64,000 nucleotides of DNA, from assembly GCF_002192255.1 (NCBI RefSeq), contig NZ_CP021768.1:824001-888000 (forward strand), given 5' to 3'. Every line of letters begins with the position of its first letter. Within the stretch, counting starts at the first letter, position 1. This DNA is from Stenotrophomonas sp. WZN-1 (GTDB lineage Bacteria > Pseudomonadota > Gammaproteobacteria > Xanthomonadales > Xanthomonadaceae). The translations under genes were made by a program, and so were the position numbers. Shown here one piece after another: positions 44,301 to 53,047 of this stretch. Below the pieces are notes generated by a model. That model worked only from the letters and a program-made list of their open reading frames with translations, was not told the origin of the DNA and did no database searches.

Positions 44301-44641
44301 GCGATCGACAGCGTTGCACCGCGCAGCTGCACCTGGCCACCATTGGCGGCTGACACGCCGCTGCCATTGGCGGTCACGTTGATGCGGCTACCCTCGATCA
44401 GCGCATTGCTGCCGGTACCGGTGACCGTAAGTGCGAAGCTGCCCGCGCTGTGGTTGAGGACATCGTCGGCACCCAGCTGCAGGCTGTCACCGTCACTGAC
44501 CTGCAGTGGGCCGGTGAGGTCTGCGGCGTGCGCCGGCAGCGCTGCCCACAGGGCAGTGGCCAGCAGGCTGGGAATGAGGGGAACACGCGTGGCGCGCGCG
44601 CGCCCGTATGCACGGCGGTGCCGTGTGGGGGAGGCGTTCAT
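41393..44641 (-). CDS. Type Va autotransporter with beta-helix passenger
   Basis: A 1082-residue secreted/surface protein. Signal peptide 1-39 (cleavage near 'PAHA'), a passenger of about 680 residues rich in short Gly/Ser/Asn/Thr turns typical of a right-handed beta-helix ('LRGATLSIAPATGTGFYALY', 'GGVIDVRGNGGGGVFIGG'), a proline-rich stalk of five 10-residue repeats PP(V/I)DPPxPPx (about 718-768), and a C-terminal autotransporter beta-barrel ending in the aromatic 'SYNW'. No protease or lipase motif is visible, so an adhesin is most likely. AGGAAG precedes the chosen ATG; the frame stays open upstream. The gene lies downstream of the signalling locus and shares a promoter box with it. Confidence 0.9.
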   Translation of the reverse strand: MNASPTRHRRAYGRARATRVPLIPSLLATALWAALPAHAADLTGPLQVSDGDSLQLGADDVLNHSAGSFALTVTGTGSNALIEGSRINVTANGSGVSAANGGQVQLRGATLSIAPATGTGFYALYANGAGSVIDARDVDIDTTRNGSGYASVQASAGGVIRYTGGRIAMTGGVGSLAGASGKGSEVHLDALQMSADSGARLRAESAGLLTIRNSRITLAPGGILAGVAVDGVGSRAELYDTYLDGGWFDIDSGGSVLLENVEAHSVGGSMRLLGSSISKTYSSAVINGGSFYTVGGYGVNINNWGQLTARDAAFDVRDGYSGFWLASDESRLQLTNSTVDTWTDTYGYGVEIAGGVASVQGGRITTHGDATYGVRVTGSTGSTASRIEANGGVIDVRGNGGGGVFIGGSTATALLDNVAIRSDGENVFGIVHMNTARLTQADRLDIRMTGSNSGGYRSYLTAFGPYWNRATFNDSHIETTSGAAFWLQGSNHALTVNGSDVTAGDGNGRLLRVSDTVFTDGSSVATSRIDFSADASTLRGDVVVDSATADVHMLLGNGTTFSGALRNDSGYQVAQLALDGSSQWNVRASSSVGTLEHAGTIAFDAPAADGFKTVTVSGDYVGNGGQWIFNRALGDDTSLGDQLVINGNSSGTASVSVRNAGGAGALTQEGIRLITVDGQSDAQFSLQGRAVAGAYDYFLFKGGVSTPDDGNWYLRSEYVPPVDPPQPPDPPIDPPQPPEPPVDPPSPPQPPIDPPLPPEPPIDPPRPQVERPEPAAYQANRSAALGMFRHSLHDRAGDPAAQAGAGSDAVAWMHLRSAQPDSHDRNRQVQVDGQISGVLVGAGRRFEVGGAGELQAGAMLGHGRARNDSRSQVTGYTARGVVTGTSVGAYATWLQDARMERGAYVDGWLQYGRFRNSVQGEGLQKERYDARNWSASAEAGYVLPLRRTAQRGIYLEPQLQVVHSRYDSDRVVEANGTVVEDRGGGETSTRLGLRLYSRGLSAAQGQVHPYVAVNWWSGGNGAGLAMDGERLQRQLPRDIYEAKAGVQVDLSGGWRGWGELSRQSGGMGFRDVGAQLGVSYNW
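42337..42486 (-). repeat. 30-nt tandem repeats encoding the proline-rich stalk
   Basis: Five in-frame 30-base repeats inside the autotransporter gene, each encoding ten residues of the PP(V/I)DPPxPPx type. Such arrays can change copy number by slippage without a frameshift. Confidence 0.8.
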
Positions 44642-44808
44642 GCTGATGGACTTCCTGTGGCAGGACGCAGCGAGGCTGCGCGGACTGACGCGGCAGGGCC
44701 GCGTCGCTGCGGAAGCCCCACGCGATGGCGCCTGCAGGCACCATCGGACTTCCGTCCCCGGGGGCGGTGCGGCAACTGCTTGCGCATGCACCATGGCGGG
44801 ATGCGTCC

Positions 44809-44853
44809 AGCCTAGAAATCGTCCTTGTCCGATGGAATCAGGCGTTTCCTAAA
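44809..44853 (-). promoter_or_regulatory. Autotransporter promoter with candidate RcsB-like box
   Basis: Box 44834-44853, minus strand TTTAGGAAACGCCTGATTCC, identical in 19 of 20 positions to a box before the hybrid kinase operon. Nineteen bases further is TAGGCT (44809-44814), a -10-like hexamer in a CTAG context as at the other promoter. It would give a leader of about 160 bases. The remaining 264-base gap between the autotransporter and the regulator gene shows no gene. Confidence 0.5.
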
Positions 44854-44905
44854 GCCATTGCCGGCCCCGTTGCGGGGGCCGGCGGAGTTCAGCCGGGAAT
44901 GGGCC

Positions 44906-45547
44906 TCAGCCGAACAGCGAGGCCTGCAGGCAGTACTCGATCAGCGCCTGGTCGCTGTCCACGCCGAGTTTGCGCATCGCGCTGATCTTCTGCGTGCTGA
45001 CCGTCTTGGCGCTGCGCTGCAGCTGGCGTGCGATGTCGCCCACGCTCATGCCGCTGGTGAACAGGCGGATCACCTCCAGCTCGCGCGGCGACAGGCGCGC
45101 ACGGACCGCATCGGCATCGGCCGGTTCGCTCGCGGCTACCGGCAGCAGTCCCGGGGGGCGGTAGACGCGGTCGGCCAGCACCACGCGCAGGGCCTGTACC
45201 AGGCTGCCCAAACCATGGCTTTTGAGCACCACGCCGCCCGCGCCGGCGGCATACATCGCCGCAACCAACGATGGATTGGACACCATCGTCAGCACCAGCA
45301 GGCGCGTCTCCGGGAAGCTGCGGCGCAGGAACGAGATCAGCTTGATGCCGTCCCCGAAGCGATCGCCCCCCGGCATGCTGTAGTCGGTGATGACCGCCTG
45401 TGGCCGAGTCCGGGTCATCAGCTCGATCAGCGTAGCCGGATCGGCCGCTTCGCCCACGATGTCCAGGTCCAGTTCCCCGGCCAGTACGTCGCGGATGCCG
45501 GCAAGCACGATCGGGTGGTCGTCGGCGATGAGGATCCGTGTGGTCAT
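44906..45547 (-). CDS. RcsB/BvgA-type response regulator
   Basis: A 213-residue NarL/FixJ-family regulator. The receiver domain (1-125) has the acidic pocket 'IADDHPIVLAGIRD', phospho-acceptor D55 in 'VITDYSMPG', and the RcsB-specific 'GDGIKLISFLRRSFP'. The LuxR-type helix-turn-helix is at about 150-205 ('RLSPRELEVIRLFTSGMSVGDIARQL', 'RSAKTVSTQKISAMRKLGV'). It is very like E. coli RcsB along its length. Its ATG overlaps the kinase stop. Expected to receive phosphate from the HPt domain of the adjacent kinase and control the autotransporter and perhaps its own operon. Confidence 0.92.
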   Translation of the reverse strand: MTTRILIADDHPIVLAGIRDVLAGELDLDIVGEAADPATLIELMTRTRPQAVITDYSMPGGDRFGDGIKLISFLRRSFPETRLLVLTMVSNPSLVAAMYAAGAGGVVLKSHGLGSLVQALRVVLADRVYRPPGLLPVAASEPADADAVRARLSPRELEVIRLFTSGMSVGDIARQLQRSAKTVSTQKISAMRKLGVDSDQALIEYCLQASLFG

Positions 45548-48500
45548 GGCAGGGTCGGGTCGTCAGGAGGGGAAGGAGGCGCAGCGTCGCGCAGCGGATG
45601 CAGCAGCTGTTCGAGGCGTTGCTGGAAGCCGGCAAGAGCGGCCGCCTGGGTAGCCAGGTCATCGCCGCCGGCAAGGCACTGTTCGATCTGCAGGCCGCTG
45701 TCCACCAGCGCAGGTGCACCGACGATCACCAGCGCGCCGCGGATGCGGTGCAGAACCTGCACCACGCAGGCCGGATCGGCGGCGGCGATCGCCTGGCGCA
45801 GGCTGTTCAGGTCGGCCTGCATGGTCTGTACGAACAGCGACTGCATCTTCGCCGGAACCTGCAGCGGGGGATCCTTGTCGTGCGACGCGGTGGACGCAGG
45901 GCGCTGCTGCATCGCAGGGGCCGGCGCTTCGCTGTCGGTGATCCGGGTCAGCAGGCGCTGCAGGGCTTCCAGCGTGATCGGCTTGACCAGCACGCCCTGC
46001 ATGCCGGATTCCTGGCAGCGTTGGCGTTCGGCCGGGTCGGCATTGGCGGTCGCGCCGTGGATCGGCACGCTGACACCACGTGCCCGCAATGCGCGGGCCA
46101 GGCCGTAGCCATCCAGCCCGGGCATGTTCAGGTCGGTCAGCACCAGCGCAAACGCGCCCTGCTGCCAGTAGCCCAGCGCTTCATTGCCATCGCTGGCGAC
46201 CACGGCGCGGCAGCCGAGCTGTTCCAGCTGGTCGCGCAGGATCGCCTGGTTGATCGGGTTGTCCTCGGCGACCAGCACCTGCAGGCCGAAATGACGCGTC
46301 GCTGGCAGGCGCCCTTCTGCGCTGGCGGCCAGCGGCTGGCCACTGGCTGCGGCCAGGGCAACCACGATCGCGTCGAACCGATGCAGGCCAACCTGCCAGA
46401 AGCCGTTGATCTGCTGCGGCCGCACGCCGCCTTCGCGGCAGGCGACCACGCGCGGTCCATCCGCCCAAGCGGGCAGCGGGTCGTCCAGGACCAGCTCGAG
46501 CAGCACGGCGGACGATGGCAGGCCTGCTGCGCTGTCTTCCCGGTACACGCTGGCCTGTGCACCGCGCTGCTGCAGGCGCTCGCATAGCGATTGCACCAGT
46601 TCGCGCACGCCGCCCCGCACCTGTATCTGCAGGCCGGCGGGCAGCTGTGGCGCGGGTGACTGCTGTGGATCCGGTGGTGCCGATGGCAGCGGCAGTTCAA
46701 CACTGAAACTGCTGCCCAGGCCGCTCTCGCTGACCACGCGCAGCTGCCCCTCCATCAACGCCACAAGGTGCGCGCAGATGGCCAGGCCCAGGCCGGTGCC
46801 CCGCATCGCATCGGTGCCCGGGTTGGCCTGGAAGAATGGCTCGAACAGATGCGCCTGGTGTTCGCTGGCAATGCCGATACCGGTATCGGCCACCTGCCAT
46901 TGCAGCCAGCAGCGTTGCTCCTGCCAGCGTGCCGAAACGCGGACCACCACGCGCCCGCTGTCGGTGAACTTCAGTGCGTTGCTGATCAGGTTGTTGAGCA
47001 CCTGGCGGATCCGTGCGGCATCTCCACACACCATGGGCGGCACGTCGGCATCGATGCAGGCGTAGAACTGCAGCCCCTTGTTGGCGGCCGCGGCAGCATA
47101 CGAGTCGAGCGCGTCTTCGGTCAGCCGCACCGGATCGAACGGGCTGGGCTCCAGGCCCAGTTGCCCGGCCTCGGCCTTGCTGACATCCAGGATGTCGCTG
47201 ATCAGCTGCATCAGGGTCGAGGATGAACGCTGGATCGTTGCAAGGTAGTCCTGCTGACGCGCATCCAGTGGCGTCAGCCCCAGCAGTTCAAGCGTGCCGA
47301 GCACGCCGTACAGCGGCGTGCGGATCTCATGGCTCATGGTGGCCAGGAACTGGCTCTTCGCGCGGTTGGCCTGGTCGGCGGCGCGGCGCGCCTGCTGCAG
47401 CACCTGTTCGGCTTCATGCTGGCTGCTCAGATCAATGAACAGGCACAGCACCGCCGGCTCGCCGCGATAGCGCGCCGGTGTCGCGGTTACCAGCAGGTGG
47501 CGGCCTTCGGGCGTGGCGTAGGCCAGGCCATCGCCCAGCGTGGTGCCGCCGGCAGCCAGTACGCTGCGCCGCCACGGGCCATGCCAGCCACCGGCATGGT
47601 GGTCCTCGCCCAGCCAGCGGCGGGCGAGGGCGTTGTCCAGCAGCACATTGCCATCGGTACGGCGCAGCAGGCACAGCCCGATCGGCGCGTTGTCCAGGAT
47701 CGTGCGACTGAAGGCCTCGCTTTCCAGCAGGCGCGCGTGGTTGCTGCGCAGCGGCTCGATGACCGAACGCCGGTACGCGCGCAGCACCAGCGTGCCACCC
47801 AGTGCCAGCAGCAGGGCGACCACGGTCGCGCCCAGCAAGGGCCCCTTAGGGTGCTGGAACACCTGCCGCCAGCCGACGTGGTAGACCGCCAGCCAGCCGC
47901 GCTCGCTGCGCATGCGGAACTGCAGGCCATCGAGGCCGGCCTGCCAGGAGGTGCCGGCGTCGCTGGCATCGGCCGCATCGCCCAGCAGGCGCTGGCCATT
48001 GGCATCGAACAGCGACAGCCGCTGGAACACCGGGACACCCAGCACCTGCCGGTAGTCATCGACACGGCCGGGATCGAGCAGGCAGGCCAACGCCGCCTGC
48101 GAGTCATTGCCGTCCTCACCCCACAGGCGCGCATCCTGCGGGGCGTGGGCGATGGCCAGCAGCCAGGTCTGCCGGTCGCGCCACGGCACGCCCACCCAGA
48201 CAATGCCACCGCGCTGCAGCGTCGGCCGCGTACCCATGACCTGATGGATGCCGGCGATCGCCGGGCGCAGGTGATGCGGGCTGTTCTGGCTCGCATCGCT
48301 ACCGGCGATCTGTACCGGTGCCAGCAGCCCGCGCGTGCCTTGGCCATCCACCAGCAGGCATTGTGGCGGTGGATAGCGCGAGGCCGACCAGAACGTGCCG
48401 TAGAAGCGCAGGAAGCGGTCGCCCAGTTCGGTCGGTGGCGAAAGGCTGGCCCCGTCGCTCCCGATCACCGCGAAGTTGGCGAACAACGGCCCGCGCTGCA

Positions 48501-48771
48501 GCTCCACGCTGGCATCGGCCACCGGCTGCCCCCGCGTGCCGACGTCATGCAGCCGCCACTGGCGCAGGAAGCGCTCCTGCTCGCGCAGCGTGCCGTCCAG
48601 GCGGCGGAAGTGGTATTCGATCTTGCTGCGCTCTTCGTTCACCAGCTGCGAGCCGGCCGACAGCAGCAGTCCGGCCTGCAGGGTCGCCAGCACCACCACG
48701 CCGATCAGCAGGGCGTGGACGCGCAGCGAGCGGCGAGCGAGTCGGCGTACAGGAGCGGCCTCGGCCGGCAT
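45544..48771 (-). CDS. Hybrid sensor kinase with HPt domain (RcsC/BvgS-like)
   Basis: A 1075-residue phosphorelay kinase. Two membrane segments (about 20-40 and 311-331) flank a periplasmic sensor of about 270 residues with no recognised fold name; a PAS-like segment follows (about 345-450), then HisKA with H481 in '[12 protein letters not shown]', HATPase ('[11 protein letters not shown]', 'DTGIGIA', 'GTGLGLAI'), receiver domain with D880 in '[10 protein letters not shown]', and a C-terminal HPt with H1008 in '[14 protein letters not shown]'. The HPt is the only one in the locus. It overlaps the response regulator by ATGA. The 124-base gap to the EAL gene has a TTGACG but no matching -10. 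Confidence 0.93.
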   Translation of the reverse strand: MPAEAAPVRRLARRSLRVHALLIGVVVLATLQAGLLLSAGSQLVNEERSKIEYHFRRLDGTLREQERFLRQWRLHDVGTRGQPVADASVELQRGPLFANFAVIGSDGASLSPPTELGDRFLRFYGTFWSASRYPPPQCLLVDGQGTRGLLAPVQIAGSDASQNSPHHLRPAIAGIHQVMGTRPTLQRGGIVWVGVPWRDRQTWLLAIAHAPQDARLWGEDGNDSQAALACLLDPGRVDDYRQVLGVPVFQRLSLFDANGQRLLGDAADASDAGTSWQAGLDGLQFRMRSERGWLAVYHVGWRQVFQHPKGPLLGATVVALLLALGGTLVLRAYRRSVIEPLRSNHARLLESEAFSRTILDNAPIGLCLLRRTDGNVLLDNALARRWLGEDHHAGGWHGPWRRSVLAAGGTTLGDGLAYATPEGRHLLVTATPARYRGEPAVLCLFIDLSSQHEAEQVLQQARRAADQANRAKSQFLATMSHEIRTPLYGVLGTLELLGLTPLDARQQDYLATIQRSSSTLMQLISDILDVSKAEAGQLGLEPSPFDPVRLTEDALDSYAAAAANKGLQFYACIDADVPPMVCGDAARIRQVLNNLISNALKFTDSGRVVVRVSARWQEQRCWLQWQVADTGIGIASEHQAHLFEPFFQANPGTDAMRGTGLGLAICAHLVALMEGQLRVVSESGLGSSFSVELPLPSAPPDPQQSPAPQLPAGLQIQVRGGVRELVQSLCERLQQRGAQASVYREDSAAGLPSSAVLLELVLDDPLPAWADGPRVVACREGGVRPQQINGFWQVGLHRFDAIVVALAAASGQPLAASAEGRLPATRHFGLQVLVAEDNPINQAILRDQLEQLGCRAVVASDGNEALGYWQQGAFALVLTDLNMPGLDGYGLARALRARGVSVPIHGATANADPAERQRCQESGMQGVLVKPITLEALQRLLTRITDSEAPAPAMQQRPASTASHDKDPPLQVPAKMQSLFVQTMQADLNSLRQAIAAADPACVVQVLHRIRGALVIVGAPALVDSGLQIEQCLAGGDDLATQAAALAGFQQRLEQLLHPLRDAAPPSPPDDPTLP

Positions 48772-48895
48772 GGCAGGTCTCGGAGCAGGGGGCGGTCAGC
48801 GGCACCGGTGGCGGCAGCGCAAAGTCCGCCGCCACTGCACAGACAGGATCGTCAATGCCACTTGATGATTTCGTGAAGCTGGCGTGGAATCCGTG

Positions 48896-50116
48896 TCAGC
48901 GCAGGGCGGCTCGCGGCGACTCGTCCACCTGGGGCGCTTCCTCGTCCAGCAGGCGGGTGAACTCGTCCGACGGCAGCGCCTGCGAGATCAGGAAACCCTG
49001 CACCTGGCTGCACCCCAGCTGGCGCAGGGCGGCCAGGTCGGCATCGCTTTCCACGCCCTCTGCCACGATGGTCAGGCCCAGCTGGTTGGCCAGCGCGATC
49101 ACCGTCGACAGGGTCAGGTGCAGGGCCGGGTCGCGCGCGCATCCGCTGACCAGGGCGCGGTCGATCTTGACCTCGGTGAAGGGGGTGTTTACCAGGTTGT
49201 GGACCGAGCTCAGGCCCTGCCCGAAATCATCCTGGGCCAGGCCGAAGCCCTTCATGCGCAGGCGGCAGGCGCCGGCATAGAAATCGCTGACGTGCCGCGT
49301 GGTGCTGTTTTCCATCAGTTCGAAGCACAATTCACCGGGCGTACCGCCGTGGGCCAGGGTCAGCGCCAGCAGCTCGTCGGGCAGGTCCGACTGCTCCAGC
49401 AGGTGAGGGGGCAGGTTGATCGATACCGGCACCCGGAAGCCTTGTTTGCGCCAGCGTGCCTGTGCGCTGATGCTGGCCTTGAGCATCATCCGCAGCAGAT
49501 CGCCCTCCAGCCCGTAGCGGCAGATCGCCGGCAGGAAGCTGCCAGCGGCCAGCGTGCCCAGCTGCGGGTGGCGCCAGCGCACCAGTGCCTCGGCCGCCAC
49601 GACCCGTCCTGACTGCAGTGACTTCTTCGGTTGGAACCAGGCTGTCAGGCTGCCATCGGCCATGGCCTGGCGCAGCTGCGATGCATCCGGTTCGGGCGCA
49701 GCCGCCGCGCGCGTGGGGGCCTCGCCGGCGGCCGGACGGGCCTGCGCCAGGGCCTCGAACAGGGCGTCCACATCGGCGGCGGCCACCGGCTTGGGCAGCA
49801 GGCCGATCACATCCAGCCCCAGCGATTCGGCCATCAGCCGCGCCGAGGTCATCATCCGGCGCGGCGCGGCGCTGACCACCGCAAGGCGGGGCGGGCGCGG
49901 CTGTGCCGCCAGCGCCTGGATGAACTGGATGCCGTCCTGCCCGGGCATCAGCAGGTCACTGACCACCAGGTCGTAGGGCTGGCACGCACACAGTGCGATG
50001 GCCGCATCCACGTCCTCGCAGGCATCGACCTGCACGCCTGCGCGGCTGCCGAACAGGTTGGCCAGGAAGCCGCGCTGGAAGGGCTGGTCTTCCAGGATCA
50101 GGACACGCTGGGTCAT
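48896..50116 (-). CDS. Response regulator with EAL (c-di-GMP phosphodiesterase) output
   Basis: A 406-residue PvrR/RocR-like protein. Receiver domain 1-120 with D54 in 'VVSDLLMPGQDG'; EAL domain about 145-390. The EAL signature is 'AEALVRW'; metal and catalytic residues are kept in 'SINLPPHLL', 'ELMEN' (canonical ELTE), 'QDDFGQGLSS' (canonical DDFGTGYSS), 'KIDRAL', 'EGVE' and 'QGFLIS'. It should therefore be an active phosphodiesterase, although loop 6 differs slightly from the consensus. It joins phosphorelay input to lowering of c-di-GMP. Its start overlaps the upstream kinase stop (ATGA). Confidence 0.92.
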   Translation of the reverse strand: MTQRVLILEDQPFQRGFLANLFGSRAGVQVDACEDVDAAIALCACQPYDLVVSDLLMPGQDGIQFIQALAAQPRPPRLAVVSAAPRRMMTSARLMAESLGLDVIGLLPKPVAAADVDALFEALAQARPAAGEAPTRAAAAPEPDASQLRQAMADGSLTAWFQPKKSLQSGRVVAAEALVRWRHPQLGTLAAGSFLPAICRYGLEGDLLRMMLKASISAQARWRKQGFRVPVSINLPPHLLEQSDLPDELLALTLAHGGTPGELCFELMENSTTRHVSDFYAGACRLRMKGFGLAQDDFGQGLSSVHNLVNTPFTEVKIDRALVSGCARDPALHLTLSTVIALANQLGLTIVAEGVESDADLAALRQLGCSQVQGFLISQALPSDEFTRLLDEEAPQVDESPRAALR

Positions 50117-52884
50117 GCGGGGTCTCCTTGGCGCAGGGCGTTGAGCGCCTTGCGCAGGCGGGCGATGTCGATGGGTTTGCTCAGGTAGCCCTGCATGCCA
50201 CTGGCCAGGCAGCGCTCGCGCTCCTCGGCGGTGGCATTGGCGGTGGCGCCGATCACCGGCACCGGGTTGCCGTCATCGCGCAGCTGGCGGGCCAGCGCGT
50301 GGCCGTCCATGCGCGGCATGTTGATGTCGGTCACCACCAGGTCGAAAGGCTGCTCGCGGCATCGCTGCAGGGCTTCCACGCCGTCCTGTGCCAGCTCCAC
50401 GTCGCAGCCGAGGGTGCGCAGCTGCTCGGCCAGGATCACCCGGTTGATCGGGTTGTCTTCGACGGCCAGCACGTGCAGGCCCAGCGGCATCGGCGTTGCC
50501 GCGCGCGATGTTTCCGGCAGCGCCGCACGTTGCTGCTGCACGTTGGCCAATGCATTGCCGATCGCGGTCATCCCGTGCAGGGTCACCACCAGGCTGCCAT
50601 CGGCCGCAACGGTGGGCTGGTCACCGCCGTCGATCGATGCCACCACGCGGGGGCCTGCCCAGGCCAGCGGCATCCCGGCCTCGCCGTCCATCAGGATCGC
50701 GCCGTCATGGTCCAGCAGTGCAGGGTCGCCCTGCAGGGGCTGCGCGTTGGCGCCCCAGCGGCGCAGCCAGCCGCAGGCACTGTCGACCAGTTCGCGATCA
50801 CGGCCGCGCACCAGGATCGGCGGCTCCGGCTGCAGGGTCGGGCCATCCTCGGCGGCGGCCAGCACCGGCAAGGGCAGGCGCACGCTGAAGCTGCTGCCCA
50901 GGCCGGGTTCGCTCACCACCTGCAGCTCGCCGCTCATCAGGCGTACCAGGCGGTCGCTGATGGACAGGCCCAGCCCGGTGCCCTGCGCACTGGCCGCGCC
51001 ACGGACCTGGCGGAACGGTTCGAACAATCGCGCCTGTTCCTCCGCAGCGATGCCCACGCCGGTGTCGGTGACCTGCCAGGCCAGCACGCTCGATTCGCCT
51101 TCGCGCTGCACCTGGCGCACGCGCAGTACCACCCGGCCATGCTCGGTGAACTTGATCGCGTTGCTGAGCAGGTTGCCCAGCACCTGGCGGATGCGGTCGG
51201 CATCACCGAGCACGCGCGTCGGCAGGCGCGGATCGGTACAGACCAGGATCTGCAGGCCCTTGCAGGTGGCCGACGCGGCGAAGCTGCGCAGCACGCTCTC
51301 GGTCAGCTCGCGCGGCGAGAACGCCGCCGGCTCCAGGCTGAGCTGCCCGGACTCGATCTTGGAAACATCCAGCACATCGCTGATCAACTGCAGGAGGACC
51401 GACGAGGAACTCTCGATCGTGCGCAGGTACTGCGACTGCCGGGCGTCCAGCGAGGTGTGCCCGAGCAGCTCCAGGGTGCCCAGCACGCCGTAGAGCGGAG
51501 TGCGGATTTCATGGCTCATGGTGGCCAGGAACGCGCTCTTGGCCTGGTTGGCCGCATCCGCGGCCTGGCGTGCCGACGACAGCGCGGCCTGTGCCTGGCG
51601 GTGCCGGGAAATGTCATGGAACACGCACAGCAGCACGTCATCGCCCTGGTAGCGGCAGGCCGCGTGCAGCACCTGCAGCTGACGACCATCGCGGGTGGTG
51701 AATTCCAGCCCGCGTCCGCGCTCGCCGGCATGTCCGCGCCATGGCGCCTGCCAGTCGCTGTGTTCGCCTTCTTCGCCAAGCCAGTCGCGCAGCAGTTGAT
51801 TGGAGAGCAGCAGCGCGCGGTCGCTGCGGCGCAGGACGCAGATGCCGACCGGCGCCATGTCGATCACCGTGGAACTGAAATCCAGGTTCTCCAGCAGTCG
51901 GCGGTGTTGCTGCAGGGCCGGCTGGATCAGCTGGAGGTCCACGCGATGCCGCAGCAGGCGCAGCGCGAAGCCGGCCAGCAGCAGCAACAGCACGCAGATC
52001 AGCAGGGGCACCGCCAGGTCGCCCAGCAGCAGCCGTGGCGGCAGGTGGTAGACCAGCCGCCAGCCATCATTGCCAACCCCCTTCACCAGCGCTACGCCGC
52101 GCGGAAGCCCGCCGCTCCACAGCGTGCCGAAGCTGTCGTCCTGGCGCTCCCGCAGGGTCTTCCAGCCCGCACCATCCAGTCGCGGCGCCTGGCTCGACAA
52201 GGCGGGCTGCCCGCCACGGTCGAGCAGCGCATAGCCGCCGATGCCCTGGCCGTCGATCATGCTCGCCGCCGCCGCGCCATCGAGCAGCAGCACCAGCCAC
52301 TGCGCCGGATGGGGTCCCGCCTGTACCGGCTGGGCCAATGCAACGCCACTGTCACCCGGGCGCAGCCAGTACACTGGGTCGGCCCCTTCCACGCCGCCGT
52401 TGCGCGCCTGCAGCACGCGCAGCGATGGCAGGCGCGCCAGGTCGACATCAACCTCACCACCGGCCAGCCAATGCGCGCCCCGTGCGTCGACCAGCAGCAG
52501 GTGCGTCTGCAGCGCCTGCAGCGTGTGCTCGGCGCGCGCTGACAACAGCAGCCGCTGGCCCGGTTGGCCGCCAGCACCCTCCAGCGACACCTGGCGCATG
52601 CCTTCGCTGTCCGTCGCAGGTGCATCCGGGTTGCCCGTCACCACCGAATCGCCCAGGTAGCGCAGCAGGGCTTCGCGCTGGTCGAAATAGATCTGTGCCC
52701 TGTAGGCCGCTGCATTCATTTCGCGGCGATGGGTCGAGATGTCCTCGGTGAATGCCGTGAGCAGGTAGAAGCCGGCCGCGGCGGCCAGGCAGATGAAGAC
52801 GCATACAGTCAGGCAGCGCAGCAGCACCGACGCGGTGGTCGGTGGCACGGCCTGCTGCAGCGAAGGGCGGGAGAAGCGGAACAT
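50113..52884 (-). CDS. Hybrid sensor kinase without HPt (PvrS-like)
   Basis: A 923-residue kinase, first gene of the locus. Membrane segments at about 21-43 and 288-310 flank a periplasmic sensor; then a PAS-like region, HisKA with H458 in '[20 protein letters not shown]', HATPase ('[11 protein letters not shown]', 'DTGVGIA', 'GTGLGLSI') and a receiver with D853 in '[12 protein letters not shown]'. It ends right after the receiver, so phosphate transfer to a regulator needs an HPt from elsewhere, most simply the one in the neighbouring kinase. Its HisKA region is nearly identical to that kinase, pointing to gene duplication. Start at MFRFSR lacks a ribosome-binding site; the -10-like sequence is 5 bases away. 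Confidence 0.92.
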   Translation of the reverse strand: MFRFSRPSLQQAVPPTTASVLLRCLTVCVFICLAAAAGFYLLTAFTEDISTHRREMNAAAYRAQIYFDQREALLRYLGDSVVTGNPDAPATDSEGMRQVSLEGAGGQPGQRLLLSARAEHTLQALQTHLLLVDARGAHWLAGGEVDVDLARLPSLRVLQARNGGVEGADPVYWLRPGDSGVALAQPVQAGPHPAQWLVLLLDGAAAASMIDGQGIGGYALLDRGGQPALSSQAPRLDGAGWKTLRERQDDSFGTLWSGGLPRGVALVKGVGNDGWRLVYHLPPRLLLGDLAVPLLICVLLLLLAGFALRLLRHRVDLQLIQPALQQHRRLLENLDFSSTVIDMAPVGICVLRRSDRALLLSNQLLRDWLGEEGEHSDWQAPWRGHAGERGRGLEFTTRDGRQLQVLHAACRYQGDDVLLCVFHDISRHRQAQAALSSARQAADAANQAKSAFLATMSHEIRTPLYGVLGTLELLGHTSLDARQSQYLRTIESSSSVLLQLISDVLDVSKIESGQLSLEPAAFSPRELTESVLRSFAASATCKGLQILVCTDPRLPTRVLGDADRIRQVLGNLLSNAIKFTEHGRVVLRVRQVQREGESSVLAWQVTDTGVGIAAEEQARLFEPFRQVRGAASAQGTGLGLSISDRLVRLMSGELQVVSEPGLGSSFSVRLPLPVLAAAEDGPTLQPEPPILVRGRDRELVDSACGWLRRWGANAQPLQGDPALLDHDGAILMDGEAGMPLAWAGPRVVASIDGGDQPTVAADGSLVVTLHGMTAIGNALANVQQQRAALPETSRAATPMPLGLHVLAVEDNPINRVILAEQLRTLGCDVELAQDGVEALQRCREQPFDLVVTDINMPRMDGHALARQLRDDGNPVPVIGATANATAEERERCLASGMQGYLSKPIDIARLRKALNALRQGDPA

Positions 52885-52889
52885 GCAAC

Positions 52890-52935
52890 ATGCTAGGGAG
52901 CGGCGCGGATGGCGCGGAATCAGCCGTTTCCTAAA
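52890..52935 (-). promoter_or_regulatory. Promoter of the kinase operon with candidate RcsB-like box
   Basis: Box 52916-52935, minus strand TTTAGGAAACGGCTGATTCC, then 20 bases to TAGCAT (52890-52895), a -10-like hexamer that ends 5 bases before the kinase ATG. The left part contains TTTCCTA on the plus strand, which is the BvgA heptamer, and TAGGAAA as in RcsAB boxes. Identity and spacing shared with the autotransporter promoter support a common activator. Confidence 0.5.
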
Positions 52936-52991
52936 AACCCACCGCGGACCGGGCAGGCGGCAGCCCCTGCCTGGAGGCCGTTCAGGCGGCG

Positions 52992-53020
52992 AAAAAAAAG
53001 AACCCCCGCCGAAGCGGGGG
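52992..53020 (-). terminator. Terminator of the TonB receptor gene
   Basis: Minus strand stem CCCCCGC/GCGGGGG with TTCG loop, followed by TTCTTTTTTTT. Confidence 0.9.
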
Positions 53021-53047
53021 TCTCCTGTATCGGCGCTGGCCCGGCGC

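Noticed and set aside
44642..44794. Longer autotransporter start at 44794 adding 51 residues
   Set aside because: The extra residues do not form an extended signal peptide region, and the ATG at 44641 has a good ribosome-binding site followed by a normal signal peptide.
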